64,000 nt of DNA from Segniliparus rugosus ATCC BAA-974 (GTDB lineage: Bacteria; Actinomycetota; Actinomycetes; Mycobacteriales; Mycobacteriaceae). Positions within the stretch are counted from its first letter, which is position 1. Every line of letters starts with the position of its first letter. Where the stretch lies: assembly GCF_000185725.2 (NCBI RefSeq), contig NZ_KI391953.1, positions 1,542,750-1,606,749 of the forward strand. Reading direction: 5' to 3'. The translations under genes and the position numbers were made by a program. This document shows, in pieces, positions 51,040 through 60,824 of this stretch. The notes below the pieces were generated by a model that saw only the letters and a program-made list of their open reading frames with translations, made no database searches and was not told the origin of the DNA.

Positions 51040-54000
51040 GTGACCCTCACGAGAACCGCGTGCTCGTATTGCGGTGTGGGCTGCGGGATCGTGGTCGAGA
51101 CGAACGAGGTGGACGGCCTCCCGGTCATCGCGAAGGTCTCCGGGGACAAAGAGCATCCGACGAACTTCGGCAGGCTGTGCACCAAAGGCCAGACCCACGC
51201 CGACATGATGCGCGGGGACGGCCGGATGGCCTCGGCCTATCTGCGCCCGGAGCGGGGCGGGGAAGCGTTGCCGGTCGCCGTCGAGGCGGCGGTGAAAGAG
51301 GCGGGCGCGCGCCTTAAGAAGATTCTCGACGAGCACGGCCCTGACGCGATCTCGCTCTATGTCTCCGGCCAGATGTCCATCGAGGCGCAGTACCTCGCGA
51401 ACAAGCTCGCCAAAGGCTATCTGCGGACCAGCCATATCGAGTCCAACTCCCGGCTCTGCATGGCCAGCGCGGGGACCGGGTACAAACAGTCGCTCGGCGC
51501 GGATGGGCCGCCCGGTTCGTACCAGGACTTCGACCAGACGGATCTGTTCTTCGTCATCGGCTCGAACATGGCCGACTGCCACCCCATCCTGTTCCTGCGG
51601 ATGGCGGACCGGCTCAAGGCGGGGGCGAAGCTCATCGTCGTTGACCCCCGGCGCACCGCGACGGCGGAGCGGGCGGACCTGTACCTGCAGATCCGTCCGG
51701 GAACCGACGTGGCGCTGCTCAACGGGCTCTTGCACGTGCTCGTGGCGGGCGGGCATGTCGACCGGGAGTTCATCGCGGAGCACACGCAGGGCTGGGAGGG
51801 GATGGAGGATTTCCTCCTCGACTACCCGCCGGACAAGGTCGCCGAGATCACCGGGCTCGCGGAGGCGGACATCCGCCGCGCGGCGGCGATGATCGCGGCG
51901 GCGGGGGAATGGATGACGTGTTGGACGATGGGCCTGAACCAGTCCACCCACGGGGTCTGGAGCACGAACGCGATCTGCAACCTGCATCTCGCGACCGGCG
52001 CGATCTGCCGCCCCGGCTCGGGGCCGTTCTCCCTCACCGGCCAGCCCAACGCCATGGGCGGGCGCGAGATGGGCTACATGGGTCCGGGGCTGCCGGGGCA
52101 ACGGTCCGTCGTGAACCCTCAAGACCGCGAGTACGTCGAGCGCGCGTGGGGCCTTGAGCCCGGAACGATCCGGGCGGCAGTGGGGCCGGGGACCGTCGAG
52201 CTCTTCCGACAGCTGCAGACCGGGCAGATCAAGGCGTGCTGGATCATCTGCACCAACCCGGTCGCGACCGTCGCGAACCGCCAGAGCGTGATCGACGGGC
52301 TGGAGGCCGCGGAGCTGGTCATCGCGCAGGACGCCTTCTTCGACACCGCCACGAACAAGTACGCCGACGTGCTGCTCCCCGCCGCGCTCTGGGCCGAGAG
52401 CGACGGGGTGATGATCAACTCAGAGCGCAACCTCACCCTGCTGCAGCAGTCGGTCCCCCCGGCTGGCGACGCGCTGCCGGATTGGAAGCTGATCTGCCTG
52501 GTCGCGGCCGAGCTGGGCTTCGGCGAGGCGTTCGCGCACCAGTCCAGCGAGGATGTCTTCGACGAGCTGCGCGCGTTCTGGAACCCGCTGACCGGCTGGG
52601 ATCTGCGCGGCGCGAGCTACGAGCGGCTCCGCCGGACGCCGCTGCAATGGCCGTGCCCCCCGGAGGAGCAGGACCAGGCGGACCGCCACCCCATCCGCTA
52701 CCTCAACGACGGGGTGAGCCAGCGTCCGCACGTCCGCGAGGACGGGAGCGTCCCCCGGCTCGCCTTCCCGACCCCGTCTCGGCGGGCGGCCTTCCTGCCC
52801 CGTCCGCACCTGGAGGCGAACGAGCTGCCGGACGACGAGTTCCCGCTCGTCCTGAACACCGGGCGCTTGCAGCACCAATGGCACACGATGACCAAGACGG
52901 GGAAGGTCGCGAAGCTGAACAAGCTCAACCCCGGCCCGTTCCTCGAAGTCCATCCGGCCGACGCGAAGCAGTTCGGCGTCGAGGAGGGGCAAGAGGTCCG
53001 GGTGCGCTCGCGCAGAGGGTCGGTGGTGCTCCCTGCGGTGATCACCGACCGGACCAGGGAGGGCTCCTGTTTCGCGCCTTTCCACTGGAACGACGCGCAC
53101 GGCGAGAACCTCACGGTCAACGCGGTGACGAGCGATGCGGTGGACCCGGAGTCGCTGCAGCCGGAGCTGAAGGTGTGCGCGGTCTCGCTCGAACCGATTC
53201 CGAAATCTGAGGAGGTTCCCGCTCTGCCGAGCGCCCCGATGTCTTCGCTGCCCCTTGCTCCCGCGCCCGCAGGGCCTTCGGGCCCGGTGTCCGGGCTGCC
53301 TTTCCAGCTGGTCCCGGCTCCGCAGCTCACTGAGGCGGAAAGCCTCTACGTCTCGGGGTTCTTGGCGGGGATCGGCCTCGGCCAGCCGGGCGTCCCCGCG
53401 CTCCCGATCTCGGCCCCGGTGCGCGAGCCGGTGCGGCTGTGGCTGGACGGCATGCTCGCGGGGATGCACTCCAGGGCCGCGTCGGAGCGGGCTCCCTCGG
53501 CGGAAGAACCGCAGACGACGGCTCCGGTCCTGGTCGTGTGGGCGAGCCAGACGGGCAACGCGGAAGAGTTCGCCGAGCGGTGCGTGAGCGCGCTGGTCGA
53601 GGCGGGGCTGCCCGCCCGAGGCGCGAACATGGACGAACTGGACTTGGCCGAGCTCGCGCAGACGCCGCAAGTCCTTGTGGTCACGAGCACGTTCGGGGTC
53701 GGCGGCCCGCCGGACAACGGCTCCGACTTCTGGGCAAGGCTCGACTCGGACGCGGAATTGCGGCTCGCCGACCTCAAGTACGCCGTGTTCGGAGTCGGGG
53801 ACCGCGCGTACGACGACTTCTGCGGGCACGCGAAAGCGCTCGACGCCCGGCTGGCGGAGCTGGGGGCCGCGAGGGTCTTGCCGCTGGTCGTCTCCGAGTC
53901 GGACGAGGACCAGCTCGCGGAGGGGTGGCTGCGCGACGTGGTCGCCGCGCTCCGTGGCACGAAGGAAGCCTCGGGGCCACGGCCTGCCTCGGTCGTCGTC

Positions 54001-55167
54001 TCCGAGCCCGCGCCCGTCCAGGTGGAGACCGCCGAGGAGCGGGCGGAGGCCCCGGCGGGCAAACGCCGGATCGCGGTGCCGATGTGCCTGAACCGGGTCA
54101 TCTCCGGCGCGAACTCGACCAAAGAGGTGCGCCAGTTCGGGTTCGACATCTCCGGCCACGATCTGGCCTACGAGGCCGGGGACGCGCTGGGGATCTATCC
54201 GGCGAACGCGCCGGAGGACGTGGCGGCCTGGCTGCGGGCGACCGGGCTCGACGGCACGCGGACCATTGCTGTGGACGACGCGTCGCAGCTGTTGGCCGAC
54301 GCCCTGGCCACGCAGTACGACATCTGCAAGATCACCCCGCAGCTGCTGCGTTTCGTCGCCGCGCGCAACAATGATCAAGCTCTCGCGAAGCTCCTTCGCC
54401 GAGACAACAAAGTCGAGCTGGACAATTGGCTCTTCGGCAGACAAGGCGCGGACCTGATGCGCGAATTCCCGGTGCAGGCCGATTTCGCGGAATGGCAGCA
54501 AGTGCTCCCCAGGCTCGCCCCCAGGCAGTACTCCATCTCGTCCAGCCCCCGCGCGAACCCCGACGAGGTGCAGCTGACCGTGTCGGTGGTGCGCTTCCCC
54601 GGCGTGGACGGGCGGACAAGGGGCGGAGTGTGCTCCAGCTTCCTCGCCGACCGGGCCGAGGACCGGCTCATCCCGGTGTTCCTCCAGAGCTCCCCGCATT
54701 TCCGCGTCCCCGCCGACCCGGAAGCCCCGGCGATCATGATCGGCCCGGGCACCGGGGTGGCCCCGTTCCGGGGCTTCTTGCACGAGCGGCGCGAACTCGG
54801 CCACACCGGCCAGAACTGGCTTTTCTTCGGCGACCAGCACGCGGCGGAGAACTTCTACTACCAGGCGGAGCTTGAGGAGATGTTCTCCGACGGGTTCTTG
54901 ACCCGTCTCGACCTCGCGTTCTCCCGCGACCAGCGCCAGCGGGTCTATGTGCAAGACCGGATGGTCGAGCACGGGGCGCGGTTGTGGCAATGGATCCAGG
55001 ACGGGGCCCGGATCTACGTCTGCGGCGACGCGAGCCGGATGGCGAAAGACGTGGACGAGACGCTGCTGCGGATCGTCCAGACGCACGGCAGGATGTCCCA
55101 GGACGAGGCGAAAGCGTACAAAAAACGGCTCGCCGGGGAGAAGCGTTACGTCCGGGATGTGTACTAA
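51040..55167 (+). CDS. Nitrate reductase fused to a CysJ-type NADPH flavoprotein
   Basis: A 1375-residue self-contained assimilatory reductase. Residues 1-720 are a molybdopterin oxidoreductase of NasA/NapA type: [4Fe-4S] ligands Cys8, Cys11, Cys15, Cys47; probable Mo ligand Cys140 in SNSRLCMASAG; and a molydopterin-dinucleotide domain (about 600-720, VLNTGRLQHQWHTMTKTGK). After a Pro/Ala linker comes a full CysJ-like reductase: an N-terminal segment LTEAESLYVSGFLAG, flavodoxin/FMN domain from about 825 (WASQTGNAEEFAERC), FAD domain (APRQYSISSSP), NADPH domain (IMIGPGTGVAPFRGF) and the terminal ...KRYVRDVY. Electrons would pass NADPH, FAD, FMN, Fe-S, Mo, nitrate without a separate ferredoxin. 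This fusion type is known in Actinobacteria. No nitrite reductase or transporter lies in the window. No Tat signal, so cytoplasmic. Confidence 0.9.
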   Translation: MTLTRTACSYCGVGCGIVVETNEVDGLPVIAKVSGDKEHPTNFGRLCTKGQTHADMMRGDGRMASAYLRPERGGEALPVAVEAAVKEAGARLKKILDEHGPDAISLYVSGQMSIEAQYLANKLAKGYLRTSHIESNSRLCMASAGTGYKQSLGADGPPGSYQDFDQTDLFFVIGSNMADCHPILFLRMADRLKAGAKLIVVDPRRTATAERADLYLQIRPGTDVALLNGLLHVLVAGGHVDREFIAEHTQGWEGMEDFLLDYPPDKVAEITGLAEADIRRAAAMIAAAGEWMTCWTMGLNQSTHGVWSTNAICNLHLATGAICRPGSGPFSLTGQPNAMGGREMGYMGPGLPGQRSVVNPQDREYVERAWGLEPGTIRAAVGPGTVELFRQLQTGQIKACWIICTNPVATVANRQSVIDGLEAAELVIAQDAFFDTATNKYADVLLPAALWAESDGVMINSERNLTLLQQSVPPAGDALPDWKLICLVAAELGFGEAFAHQSSEDVFDELRAFWNPLTGWDLRGASYERLRRTPLQWPCPPEEQDQADRHPIRYLNDGVSQRPHVREDGSVPRLAFPTPSRRAAFLPRPHLEANELPDDEFPLVLNTGRLQHQWHTMTKTGKVAKLNKLNPGPFLEVHPADAKQFGVEEGQEVRVRSRRGSVVLPAVITDRTREGSCFAPFHWNDAHGENLTVNAVTSDAVDPESLQPELKVCAVSLEPIPKSEEVPALPSAPMSSLPLAPAPAGPSGPVSGLPFQLVPAPQLTEAESLYVSGFLAGIGLGQPGVPALPISAPVREPVRLWLDGMLAGMHSRAASERAPSAEEPQTTAPVLVVWASQTGNAEEFAERCVSALVEAGLPARGANMDELDLAELAQTPQVLVVTSTFGVGGPPDNGSDFWARLDSDAELRLADLKYAVFGVGDRAYDDFCGHAKALDARLAELGAARVLPLVVSESDEDQLAEGWLRDVVAALRGTKEASGPRPASVVVSEPAPVQVETAEERAEAPAGKRRIAVPMCLNRVISGANSTKEVRQFGFDISGHDLAYEAGDALGIYPANAPEDVAAWLRATGLDGTRTIAVDDASQLLADALATQYDICKITPQLLRFVAARNNDQALAKLLRRDNKVELDNWLFGRQGADLMREFPVQADFAEWQQVLPRLAPRQYSISSSPRANPDEVQLTVSVVRFPGVDGRTRGGVCSSFLADRAEDRLIPVFLQSSPHFRVPADPEAPAIMIGPGTGVAPFRGFLHERRELGHTGQNWLFFGDQHAAENFYYQAELEEMFSDGFLTRLDLAFSRDQRQRVYVQDRMVEHGARLWQWIQDGARIYVCGDASRMAKDVDETLLRIVQTHGRMSQDEAKAYKKRLAGEKRYVRDVY

Positions 55168-55282
55168 CGAGGACTGCCTCGGCCCGCGCTGAGCATTTCT
55201 GCAAAAATGGACGCATGACAGCTCCGGGAGGTTTCTTCGCGATCTGCCGCCTCCTCGCGTCGGATGCGCCGGGTTGGCCCGC

Positions 55283-56476
55283 GTGAACCAGCCTTCGGGG
55301 GCGGCGCCAACGGCGCAGTACACCTATCCCGCGCTGGGCGACGCGGGCTTCGGGGAGGCGCAGCCGCAGTCGCCGCAGCCGCTCGTGTTCGCTCCCGCCC
55401 CGTCCCGGCCCGCGCCGAGCGACGAGGCGGTGAGTGCCGCCGACGCGCTCGTCCGCGCCGCGCTGGCGCGAAAGCCTTCTGGCAGCGGGAGGTCGATGTT
55501 CCAGCCCGGAGCGATCCCGTTGCGTCCGCTCAGCCTGTCCGAGATCTACAACGGAGCCGTCGCGGTCCTGCGGTCCAACCCAAAGGCGGTGCTCGGGTTC
55601 TCGGTCGTCGTGCTCGGCTTCGGCGCGTTGCTCCAGGTGGCTGCGCTGGCTCCGGCGTTGCGGTGGGCGTTGCGGATCGCGGGGGCCTTCGGCTCCGCCG
55701 TGACGCCGGACTCGCCGGACAGCCGGTCGACGATTTCGTTCGTCGGCGCGTTGGCCAACGCGCCCGTCACGGCGATCACGGCGACCTTGATCGCCGGATG
55801 CGTGATGCCGGTGCTGGCCAGGGCATTGGCCGGGGATCCAGTTCCGGGGCGGCGCTCGTCCGCGCGGGCGGTTTGGCGGGAGACGCGCGCTCGGGCGCTC
55901 CCTTTGGCGGGGCTCGCGTTCCTTGTGCTGTTCGTGCAGGCGCTGATCGTTCTGCTCCCGATTCTGATCGCGCTCTTCCTCGTCGTCGCCGCCGGTTTCC
56001 CCACGCCAGGAGCCGTGGTGCTCCTCATCTTCGCGGAGCCGGTCTTCCTGCTGGTCGCATATGTTCTGGGCGTTCTGCTCTCGTTGTCCGCCCCGGCGAT
56101 GATGAGCGAGCGGCTCGGGGTGTTCGCCGCGTGCCGAAGGTCGGTCCGCCTGGCGCGCCGGGGCTTTTGGAAGCTTCTCGGCTTCGGTCTGCTCACCAGG
56201 CTCGTCACCTCGGTGGTCGGCCTGTCGCTGTCGTTGCCGTTCACGGTCGTCGGCGAGATGCTCGCCTCAGACAAAACGCAGGCGGGGCACGCTGCGCTGT
56301 GGAGCATGGTGCTGTTGACGTTGGGCCAGCTCCTCGCGCAGAGCATCCTCATGCCGTTCACCGCGAGCGTGACCGCGTTGCTGTACGTGGACCAACGGAT
56401 GCGGCAAGAAGCCTACGACTTGGTGCTGCTCAGCACGGTCGGCCGCGAAGGCGGCGAAATCGGACGGGAGGCGTGA
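55283..56476 (+). CDS. Multi-pass membrane protein (Rv3689-type)
   Basis: A 397-residue membrane protein. Pro/Ala-rich N-terminal cytoplasmic part (about 1-75), then the segment IPLRPLSLSEIYNGAVAVLRSNPKAVLG typical of this family, and six hydrophobic helices, with SAPAMMSERLGVFAACRRSVRLARRGFWKLLG before the last two. Function unknown. It heads a block equal to Rv3689-Rv3695 of M. tuberculosis. GTG 55283 fits the family's N-terminus; TTG 55274 is the alternative. No ribosome site is evident for either. The next gene overlaps by four bases. Confidence 0.7.
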   Translation: MNQPSGAAPTAQYTYPALGDAGFGEAQPQSPQPLVFAPAPSRPAPSDEAVSAADALVRAALARKPSGSGRSMFQPGAIPLRPLSLSEIYNGAVAVLRSNPKAVLGFSVVVLGFGALLQVAALAPALRWALRIAGAFGSAVTPDSPDSRSTISFVGALANAPVTAITATLIAGCVMPVLARALAGDPVPGRRSSARAVWRETRARALPLAGLAFLVLFVQALIVLLPILIALFLVVAAGFPTPGAVVLLIFAEPVFLLVAYVLGVLLSLSAPAMMSERLGVFAACRRSVRLARRGFWKLLGFGLLTRLVTSVVGLSLSLPFTVVGEMLASDKTQAGHAALWSMVLLTLGQLLAQSILMPFTASVTALLYVDQRMRQEAYDLVLLSTVGREGGEIGREA

Positions 56477-57141
56477 CGGTGGAAGTCGACCGAGACCCGG
56501 CAAAGGAAGCCGCGCAGCGCGAGCTCACCGACCCCCGCTACGAGCACCGGACTTGGTGGGACGATTTCATCGACTGGCTGGGCAGGCGGACGTCCGACCG
56601 GGTTTTGAACGGACACCGCCACAGCGGCTTCTGGGACGGGAACCTCATGCCGCTCTTGGTCCTGTTGGTCATTTTGGTCCTCGGGGCGCTCATCGGCTAC
56701 TACGCCCGCCGGGCGACGCGGGGCGCGCCGAAGAAGGGGGCGCTTTTCGAGGACGAAGCGGAGGAGCTGTCCTCCTCCGAGGAACACCGGCAGCGCGCCA
56801 AGGCTTCGGCCTTGGCGGGCGATTGGGCGACCGCGATCGCCGAGCGGATGCGGGCGGCGGTCAAAGAGCTCGACGAGCGGACCGTGCTCGCCCTCACCCC
56901 CGGCCGCACCGCGGACGAGTTCGCGTTCCTCGCGGGCGGCCTCCTCCCCGAACTCGAAGGCGACCTCGCCAACGCGTCGGGCGCGTTCGACGAGGTGGTC
57001 TACGGCGGCAGGGCGGGCTCGGAGCGAACATACCTCGACGTGGCAAGGCTCGACGAGGCGATCCCCGGAGCCGTTCGCAAGCTGCGCAAGGCCGATCAGG
57101 AGGAGTTGGCGCAAGCGGGCCGGGAAGGACAGGCGTGGTGA
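56473..57141 (+). CDS. DUF4129-domain membrane protein (Rv3690-type)
   Basis: A 222-residue protein. GTG 56473 overlaps the preceding stop (GTGA). N-terminal segment TDPRYEHRTWWDDFIDWLG (about 18-36), one membrane helix (about 56-76, MPLLVLLVILVLGALIGYYA), and a C-terminal DUF4129 domain (about 100-205: EHRQRAKASALAGDWATAIAERMRAAVKELDERTVL, TPGRTADEFA). DUF4129 proteins usually accompany DUF58/MoxR genes, sometimes within transglutaminase-like proteins. Coupled to the next gene by GTGA. Confidence 0.78.
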   Translation: MTVEVDRDPAKEAAQRELTDPRYEHRTWWDDFIDWLGRRTSDRVLNGHRHSGFWDGNLMPLLVLLVILVLGALIGYYARRATRGAPKKGALFEDEAEELSSSEEHRQRAKASALAGDWATAIAERMRAAVKELDERTVLALTPGRTADEFAFLAGGLLPELEGDLANASGAFDEVVYGGRAGSERTYLDVARLDEAIPGAVRKLRKADQEELAQAGREGQAW

Positions 57142-58283
57142 GCGCAGGGACTGCGGTCCGAGGCAAGCGAGGCGCGAAGGGCGCGGTGTTCCTCGTGCTC
57201 GTCGTGGCTGTGCTCGTCGGGCTCACCGCGTTTTTCAGCGACCAGGAGTCCAGCTCCGACGAGCCGCTCGACCCGAAGAGCTGGCGCAAAGACGGGGGGC
57301 ACGCGCTCGCGGAGCTGCTCCGGCAGCAAGGGGTGGACCTGCGCGTGGTCCGCACCGCGCAAGAGGCGCAGGCCGAGACGACGAACGACACGCTGCTTTT
57401 CGTCAGCAACTCCCGATACCTCGTGGGCGAAGAGTCCTTGCGCCAGGTCGCGGCGCTCCCCGGCGACCGGGTGGTGCTGGACTCCTCCTACTACTCGCAA
57501 CTGCGCGTGCTCGCCCCTGGCATCGAGTACGGCTCCAAAACCGCCATGCAGCAGCCTCGCGAACCGGGCTGCGCCTGGAGCGGGGCCAACCGCGCGGGCG
57601 CTGTGGCGATCGGCGGCCAGGTGTACCAGGTCCAGGACGTCGTGGACTCTTGCTACGACGGAGTCGTGCTGCGCTACCGGCAGGACGGCAGGCTCATCAC
57701 GGTCGTCGGCTCCGGCGGCTTCATGGCCAACGCGGGGATCGCGGAGCCCGGAGCCGCCGCGCTCGCGCTCAACCTCTTGGGCACACGGCACACCGTGATC
57801 TGGCTCGCCCCGCAATTCCCGCAGACCACCGGGGCGAAAGTCGGCCCGGACCTCATGTCCCTGGTGCCCGATCGGATCTGGTGGGCGACTCGCACGCTGG
57901 CTGTCGCCGTGGTCTTGACCGCGCTGTGGCAGGCGCGCAGGCTGGGCCCGATCGTTGTCGAGCGGCTGCCGGTCGTCGTCCGCGCCTCGGAGACCTCGGA
58001 AGGCTTGGGCAAGCTGTACCAGGCCAGGCGCGCGAAGGACAGGGCGGCCTCGGCGCTGCGCGGCGCGGCGTTGGCGCGCCTTTCGAAACGGCTCGCGATC
58101 CCGGCCCGCGCGCAGGACGTGATGGCAGCGGCGCTCGCGGCTCGGGCGGGCCGGAGCCCGGAGGAGATCAAGTCGGTATTGTACGGGCGAGATCCCGCCG
58201 ACGATTCGGAATTGGTGGCGTTGGCGGAACAACTCGACATATTGGAACGCAGTGTATTTGAAGGGAAGGTGCGCGGGGTATGA
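57138..58283 (+). CDS. DUF4350-domain membrane protein (Rv3691-type)
   Basis: A 381-residue protein. GTG 57138 overlaps the DUF4129 stop. First membrane helix at about 16-34 (VFLVLVVAVLVGLTAFF). DUF4350 domain: LDPKSWRKDGGHALAELLRQQGVDLRVV (about 44-71), DTLLFVSNSRYLVGEESLRQV, and VGSGGFMANAGIAEPGAAALALNLLG. A second helix is at about 252-272 (IWWATRTLAVAVVLTALWQARRLG), and a helical cytoplasmic tail follows. Unknown role, always with MoxR/DUF58 in this clade. The stop overlaps the moxR ATG (ATGA). Confidence 0.78.
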   Translation: MSAGTAVRGKRGAKGAVFLVLVVAVLVGLTAFFSDQESSSDEPLDPKSWRKDGGHALAELLRQQGVDLRVVRTAQEAQAETTNDTLLFVSNSRYLVGEESLRQVAALPGDRVVLDSSYYSQLRVLAPGIEYGSKTAMQQPREPGCAWSGANRAGAVAIGGQVYQVQDVVDSCYDGVVLRYRQDGRLITVVGSGGFMANAGIAEPGAAALALNLLGTRHTVIWLAPQFPQTTGAKVGPDLMSLVPDRIWWATRTLAVAVVLTALWQARRLGPIVVERLPVVVRASETSEGLGKLYQARRAKDRAASALRGAALARLSKRLAIPARAQDVMAAALAARAGRSPEEIKSVLYGRDPADDSELVALAEQLDILERSVFEGKVRGV

Positions 58284-59248
58284 GCACAGCCGCAGATCCC
58301 ACAGTGGCAAATCCGAGGGCGGCGTTCGCCGTTTTGCGGCAAGAGGTCGCGAAAGTTGTGGTCGGACAGGAATCGGTGGTCACAGGGCTGCTGATCGGGC
58401 TGCTGGTGAAGGGGCATGTGCTCTTAGAGGGGGTGCCGGGCGTCGCCAAGACCCTGCTGGTCCGCAGCCTCGCGCGGGCGCTCGACCTCGAGTTCAAGCG
58501 GTTGCAGTTCACCCCCGACCTCATGCCGGGGGACGTCACAGGGTCGCAGATCTTCGACGCCCGCAGCGCCGAGTTCGTCTTCCGCGAAGGGCCTGTGTTC
58601 ACGAACCTGCTGCTCGCGGACGAGGTGAACCGGACACCGCCGAAGACGCAAGCCGCGCTTTTGGAGGCGATGGAGGAGCGGCAGGTGAGCGTCGACGGCC
58701 ATCCCCGGCCGCTGCCGGACCCCTTCATCGTGGCCGCCACCCAGAACCCGGTCGAGCACGAGGGCACCTATCAGCTGCCCGAGGCGCAGCTCGACCGCTT
58801 CCTGCTCAAACTCATCGTGCCGTTGCCGCAGCGCGAGGATGAAATCGGAATCCTCGCGCGCTTCGCGGCCGCAGCCGACGCGAGGGACATCTCGGCGATC
58901 AAACCGGTGGCCTCGGCCGCCGACCTCGCGGCAGGACAGGCCGCGGTCCAGCAGGTGCACGTCGCCCCGGAGGTCTTGGGGTACATCGTGGACATCGTGC
59001 GGGCTACGCGGCAGTCCCCGGCGCTGCGGCTGGGCGTTTCGCCGCGCGGCGCGACGGCCCTGCTCGCGTCGGCCAGGGCCTGGGCATGGCTGTCGGACCG
59101 GACGTTCGTCACGCCGGACGACGTGAAGGTCATGGCCCGCCCCGCGCTCCGGCACCGGATCGGGCTGCGCCCCGAGGCCGAGCTGGAAGGGATGAACGCC
59201 GACGTGCTGCTCGACGGGCTCCTCGCCGCTGTGCCGGTGCCCAGATGA
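58280..59248 (+). CDS. moxR2: MoxR-family AAA+ ATPase (MoxR2-type)
   Basis: A 322-residue MoxR ATPase. Walker A GVPGVAKT (51-58), Walker B LLLADEVNR (Asp114, Glu115), sensor 1 ATQNPVEHEGTYQLPEAQLDRF, and the helical lid domain from about 225 with sensor 2 SPRGATALLASARAWA. MoxR ATPases act as chaperone-like remodelers, often with DUF58 and VWA proteins for envelope or stress functions. The order matches Rv3691-Rv3693. Confidence 0.9.
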   Translation: MSTAADPTVANPRAAFAVLRQEVAKVVVGQESVVTGLLIGLLVKGHVLLEGVPGVAKTLLVRSLARALDLEFKRLQFTPDLMPGDVTGSQIFDARSAEFVFREGPVFTNLLLADEVNRTPPKTQAALLEAMEERQVSVDGHPRPLPDPFIVAATQNPVEHEGTYQLPEAQLDRFLLKLIVPLPQREDEIGILARFAAAADARDISAIKPVASAADLAAGQAAVQQVHVAPEVLGYIVDIVRATRQSPALRLGVSPRGATALLASARAWAWLSDRTFVTPDDVKVMARPALRHRIGLRPEAELEGMNADVLLDGLLAAVPVPR

Positions 59249-59279
59249 TCTCGGCGGCCGACAACGCGGCGAGGCCGCC

Positions 59280-60602
59280 ATGGTGCTGACCTGGCGGGCC
59301 GGGCTCGCGGTGGCGTGCGGGGCCTTGGCGGTGTTGTTGCTCCCGCGCCCAGAACTCGTGTCCTACGCGGTCGTCGGCCTTGTCGCGCTCCTCGCGCTCG
59401 TGGACGTGGCGCTCGCGGGCAGTCCGAAGAAGCTCGCCTTCGCGCGTTCGGGGGACGAGGTGGCCCGGCTCGGCGAAACGGCGCGGGTGCGGCTGGAGGT
59501 GGAGAACCTCGGCGGCCGCGCGGTGCGGGGCTTCGTGCGCGACGCGTGGGCCCCGAGCGCGGCGGCGAGCCCGTGGCGGCACCGCGCCCACCTGCGCGCG
59601 GGCGAGCGCCTGTCTGTCGAGACGCTGCTGCGCCCGATCCGGCGCGGCGAGCAGCACGCGGCGAAGGTGACCGTCCGCTCGTTCGGCCCGCTCGGTTTCG
59701 CGGGCCGACAGCGTTCTGTCGAAGTCCCGTGGCGGTTGCGGGCGCTGCCGCCGTTCCTCGCCCGCAAGCACCTGCCGTCCCGGCTCTCCCGGCTGCGAGA
59801 GCTCGAAGGCCAGACGCTCTCGCTGCTGCGAGGCCAAGGCACCGAGTTCGACTCGTTGCGGGAGTACGTGGACGGGGACGACGTCCGCTCCATCGACTGG
59901 CGGGCTTCGGCGCGGCGCGGCGACGTCCTAGTGCGGACGTGGCGGCCAGAGCGGGACCAACAGATCCTCATCGTCTTGGACTGCGGGCGCACGAGCGCGG
60001 GCCGGATCGGGGTCGACCCGTTGTCCGCGGACCCCTCGGGCTGGCCCCGGCTGGACTGGTCGATGGACGCCGCGCTCCTGCTCGCCGCGCTGGCCAGCAA
60101 GGCGGGGGACAAGGTGGGCTTTCTCGCGTACGACCGGGAAACCCGAGGCTGGATCGGCTCCTCGACCGCCGCGGGGCTGCTGCCCGCGATGGTCCAGGCC
60201 ATGGCTCCGCTCGAGCCCTCGTTGGTCGAGGTCGACGCCGAGGGGCTCGTGGAGACCGTTCTCGCCAGATCCCGTCGGCGCAGCCTGGTGGTGCTGCTCA
60301 CCGATTTGTCCCGCTCCGCGTTCGAGGAGAGCTGGCTGCCCGTGCTTGGGCATCTCACACTGCACCACCATGTGCTTCTGGCGGCCGTCGCGGACCCCCG
60401 GCTCGCGGAGCTTGCCGAGGGGCGCGGGGACGCCGAGCGCGTCTACCGGGCGGGAGCCGCCGAGCGGATGCGGGCCGACCGGGGCTTCGTGGCGCAGGAG
60501 CTGCGGGCTATGGGCGTGGAAGTGATCGACGAGCTGCCCGAACGGTTCGCCCCCGCGCTCGCGGACAAATACATCGCCATGAAAGCCACCGGCAAGCTGT
60601 AG
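59280..60602 (+). CDS. DUF58 domain protein (Rv3693-type)
   Basis: A 440-residue membrane-anchored protein. Two N-terminal helices (about 5-50), then the DUF58 signature GTEFDSLREYVDGDDVRSIDWRASAR (about 187-213, shown in parts: EFDSLREYVDGDD and SIDWRASARRGDVLVR). A VWA-like fold follows, with IVLDCGRTSAGRI (metal-site-like Asp) and LVVLLTDLSRSAFEE. It is a typical partner of MoxR. The ATG follows moxR by 31 bases without a clear ribosome site. Confidence 0.85.
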   Translation: MVLTWRAGLAVACGALAVLLLPRPELVSYAVVGLVALLALVDVALAGSPKKLAFARSGDEVARLGETARVRLEVENLGGRAVRGFVRDAWAPSAAASPWRHRAHLRAGERLSVETLLRPIRRGEQHAAKVTVRSFGPLGFAGRQRSVEVPWRLRALPPFLARKHLPSRLSRLRELEGQTLSLLRGQGTEFDSLREYVDGDDVRSIDWRASARRGDVLVRTWRPERDQQILIVLDCGRTSAGRIGVDPLSADPSGWPRLDWSMDAALLLAALASKAGDKVGFLAYDRETRGWIGSSTAAGLLPAMVQAMAPLEPSLVEVDAEGLVETVLARSRRRSLVVLLTDLSRSAFEESWLPVLGHLTLHHHVLLAAVADPRLAELAEGRGDAERVYRAGAAERMRADRGFVAQELRAMGVEVIDELPERFAPALADKYIAMKATGKL

Positions 60603-60824
60603 CCACCGCCCAGATCGCGGTCTCTGCGCTGTCGGCTCCTCGAGCACCATTCGCTCGTTCCCCGCGTTTGCCCGCGCGACGTCGCCGCGATTGTCGCCTC
60701 GCCCGCTCCGCAAGGGCGAGCGCTCTGTGCCTCCGGCGGTTCCTCGCGATGCGTCCATGTGGCCTCCCGAGACCTCCTGCTGGGGCCTCGCACGGCGTTG
60801 GAGACCGTCGCCAGCGCGGTGGGA
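60603..60824. other. 222-base convergent intergenic region
   Basis: Between the convergent DUF58 and SpoIIM-like genes. It is GC-rich, without start codons giving plausible proteins. No strong hairpin was noticed. Confidence 0.4.

Noticed and set aside
55264-56472. Continuous frame upstream of the DUF4129 gene giving a 625-residue protein
   Set aside because: Its first 400 codons are out of frame with the Rv3689-type membrane protein and read as Arg/Gly-rich noise; the true start is GTG 56473.
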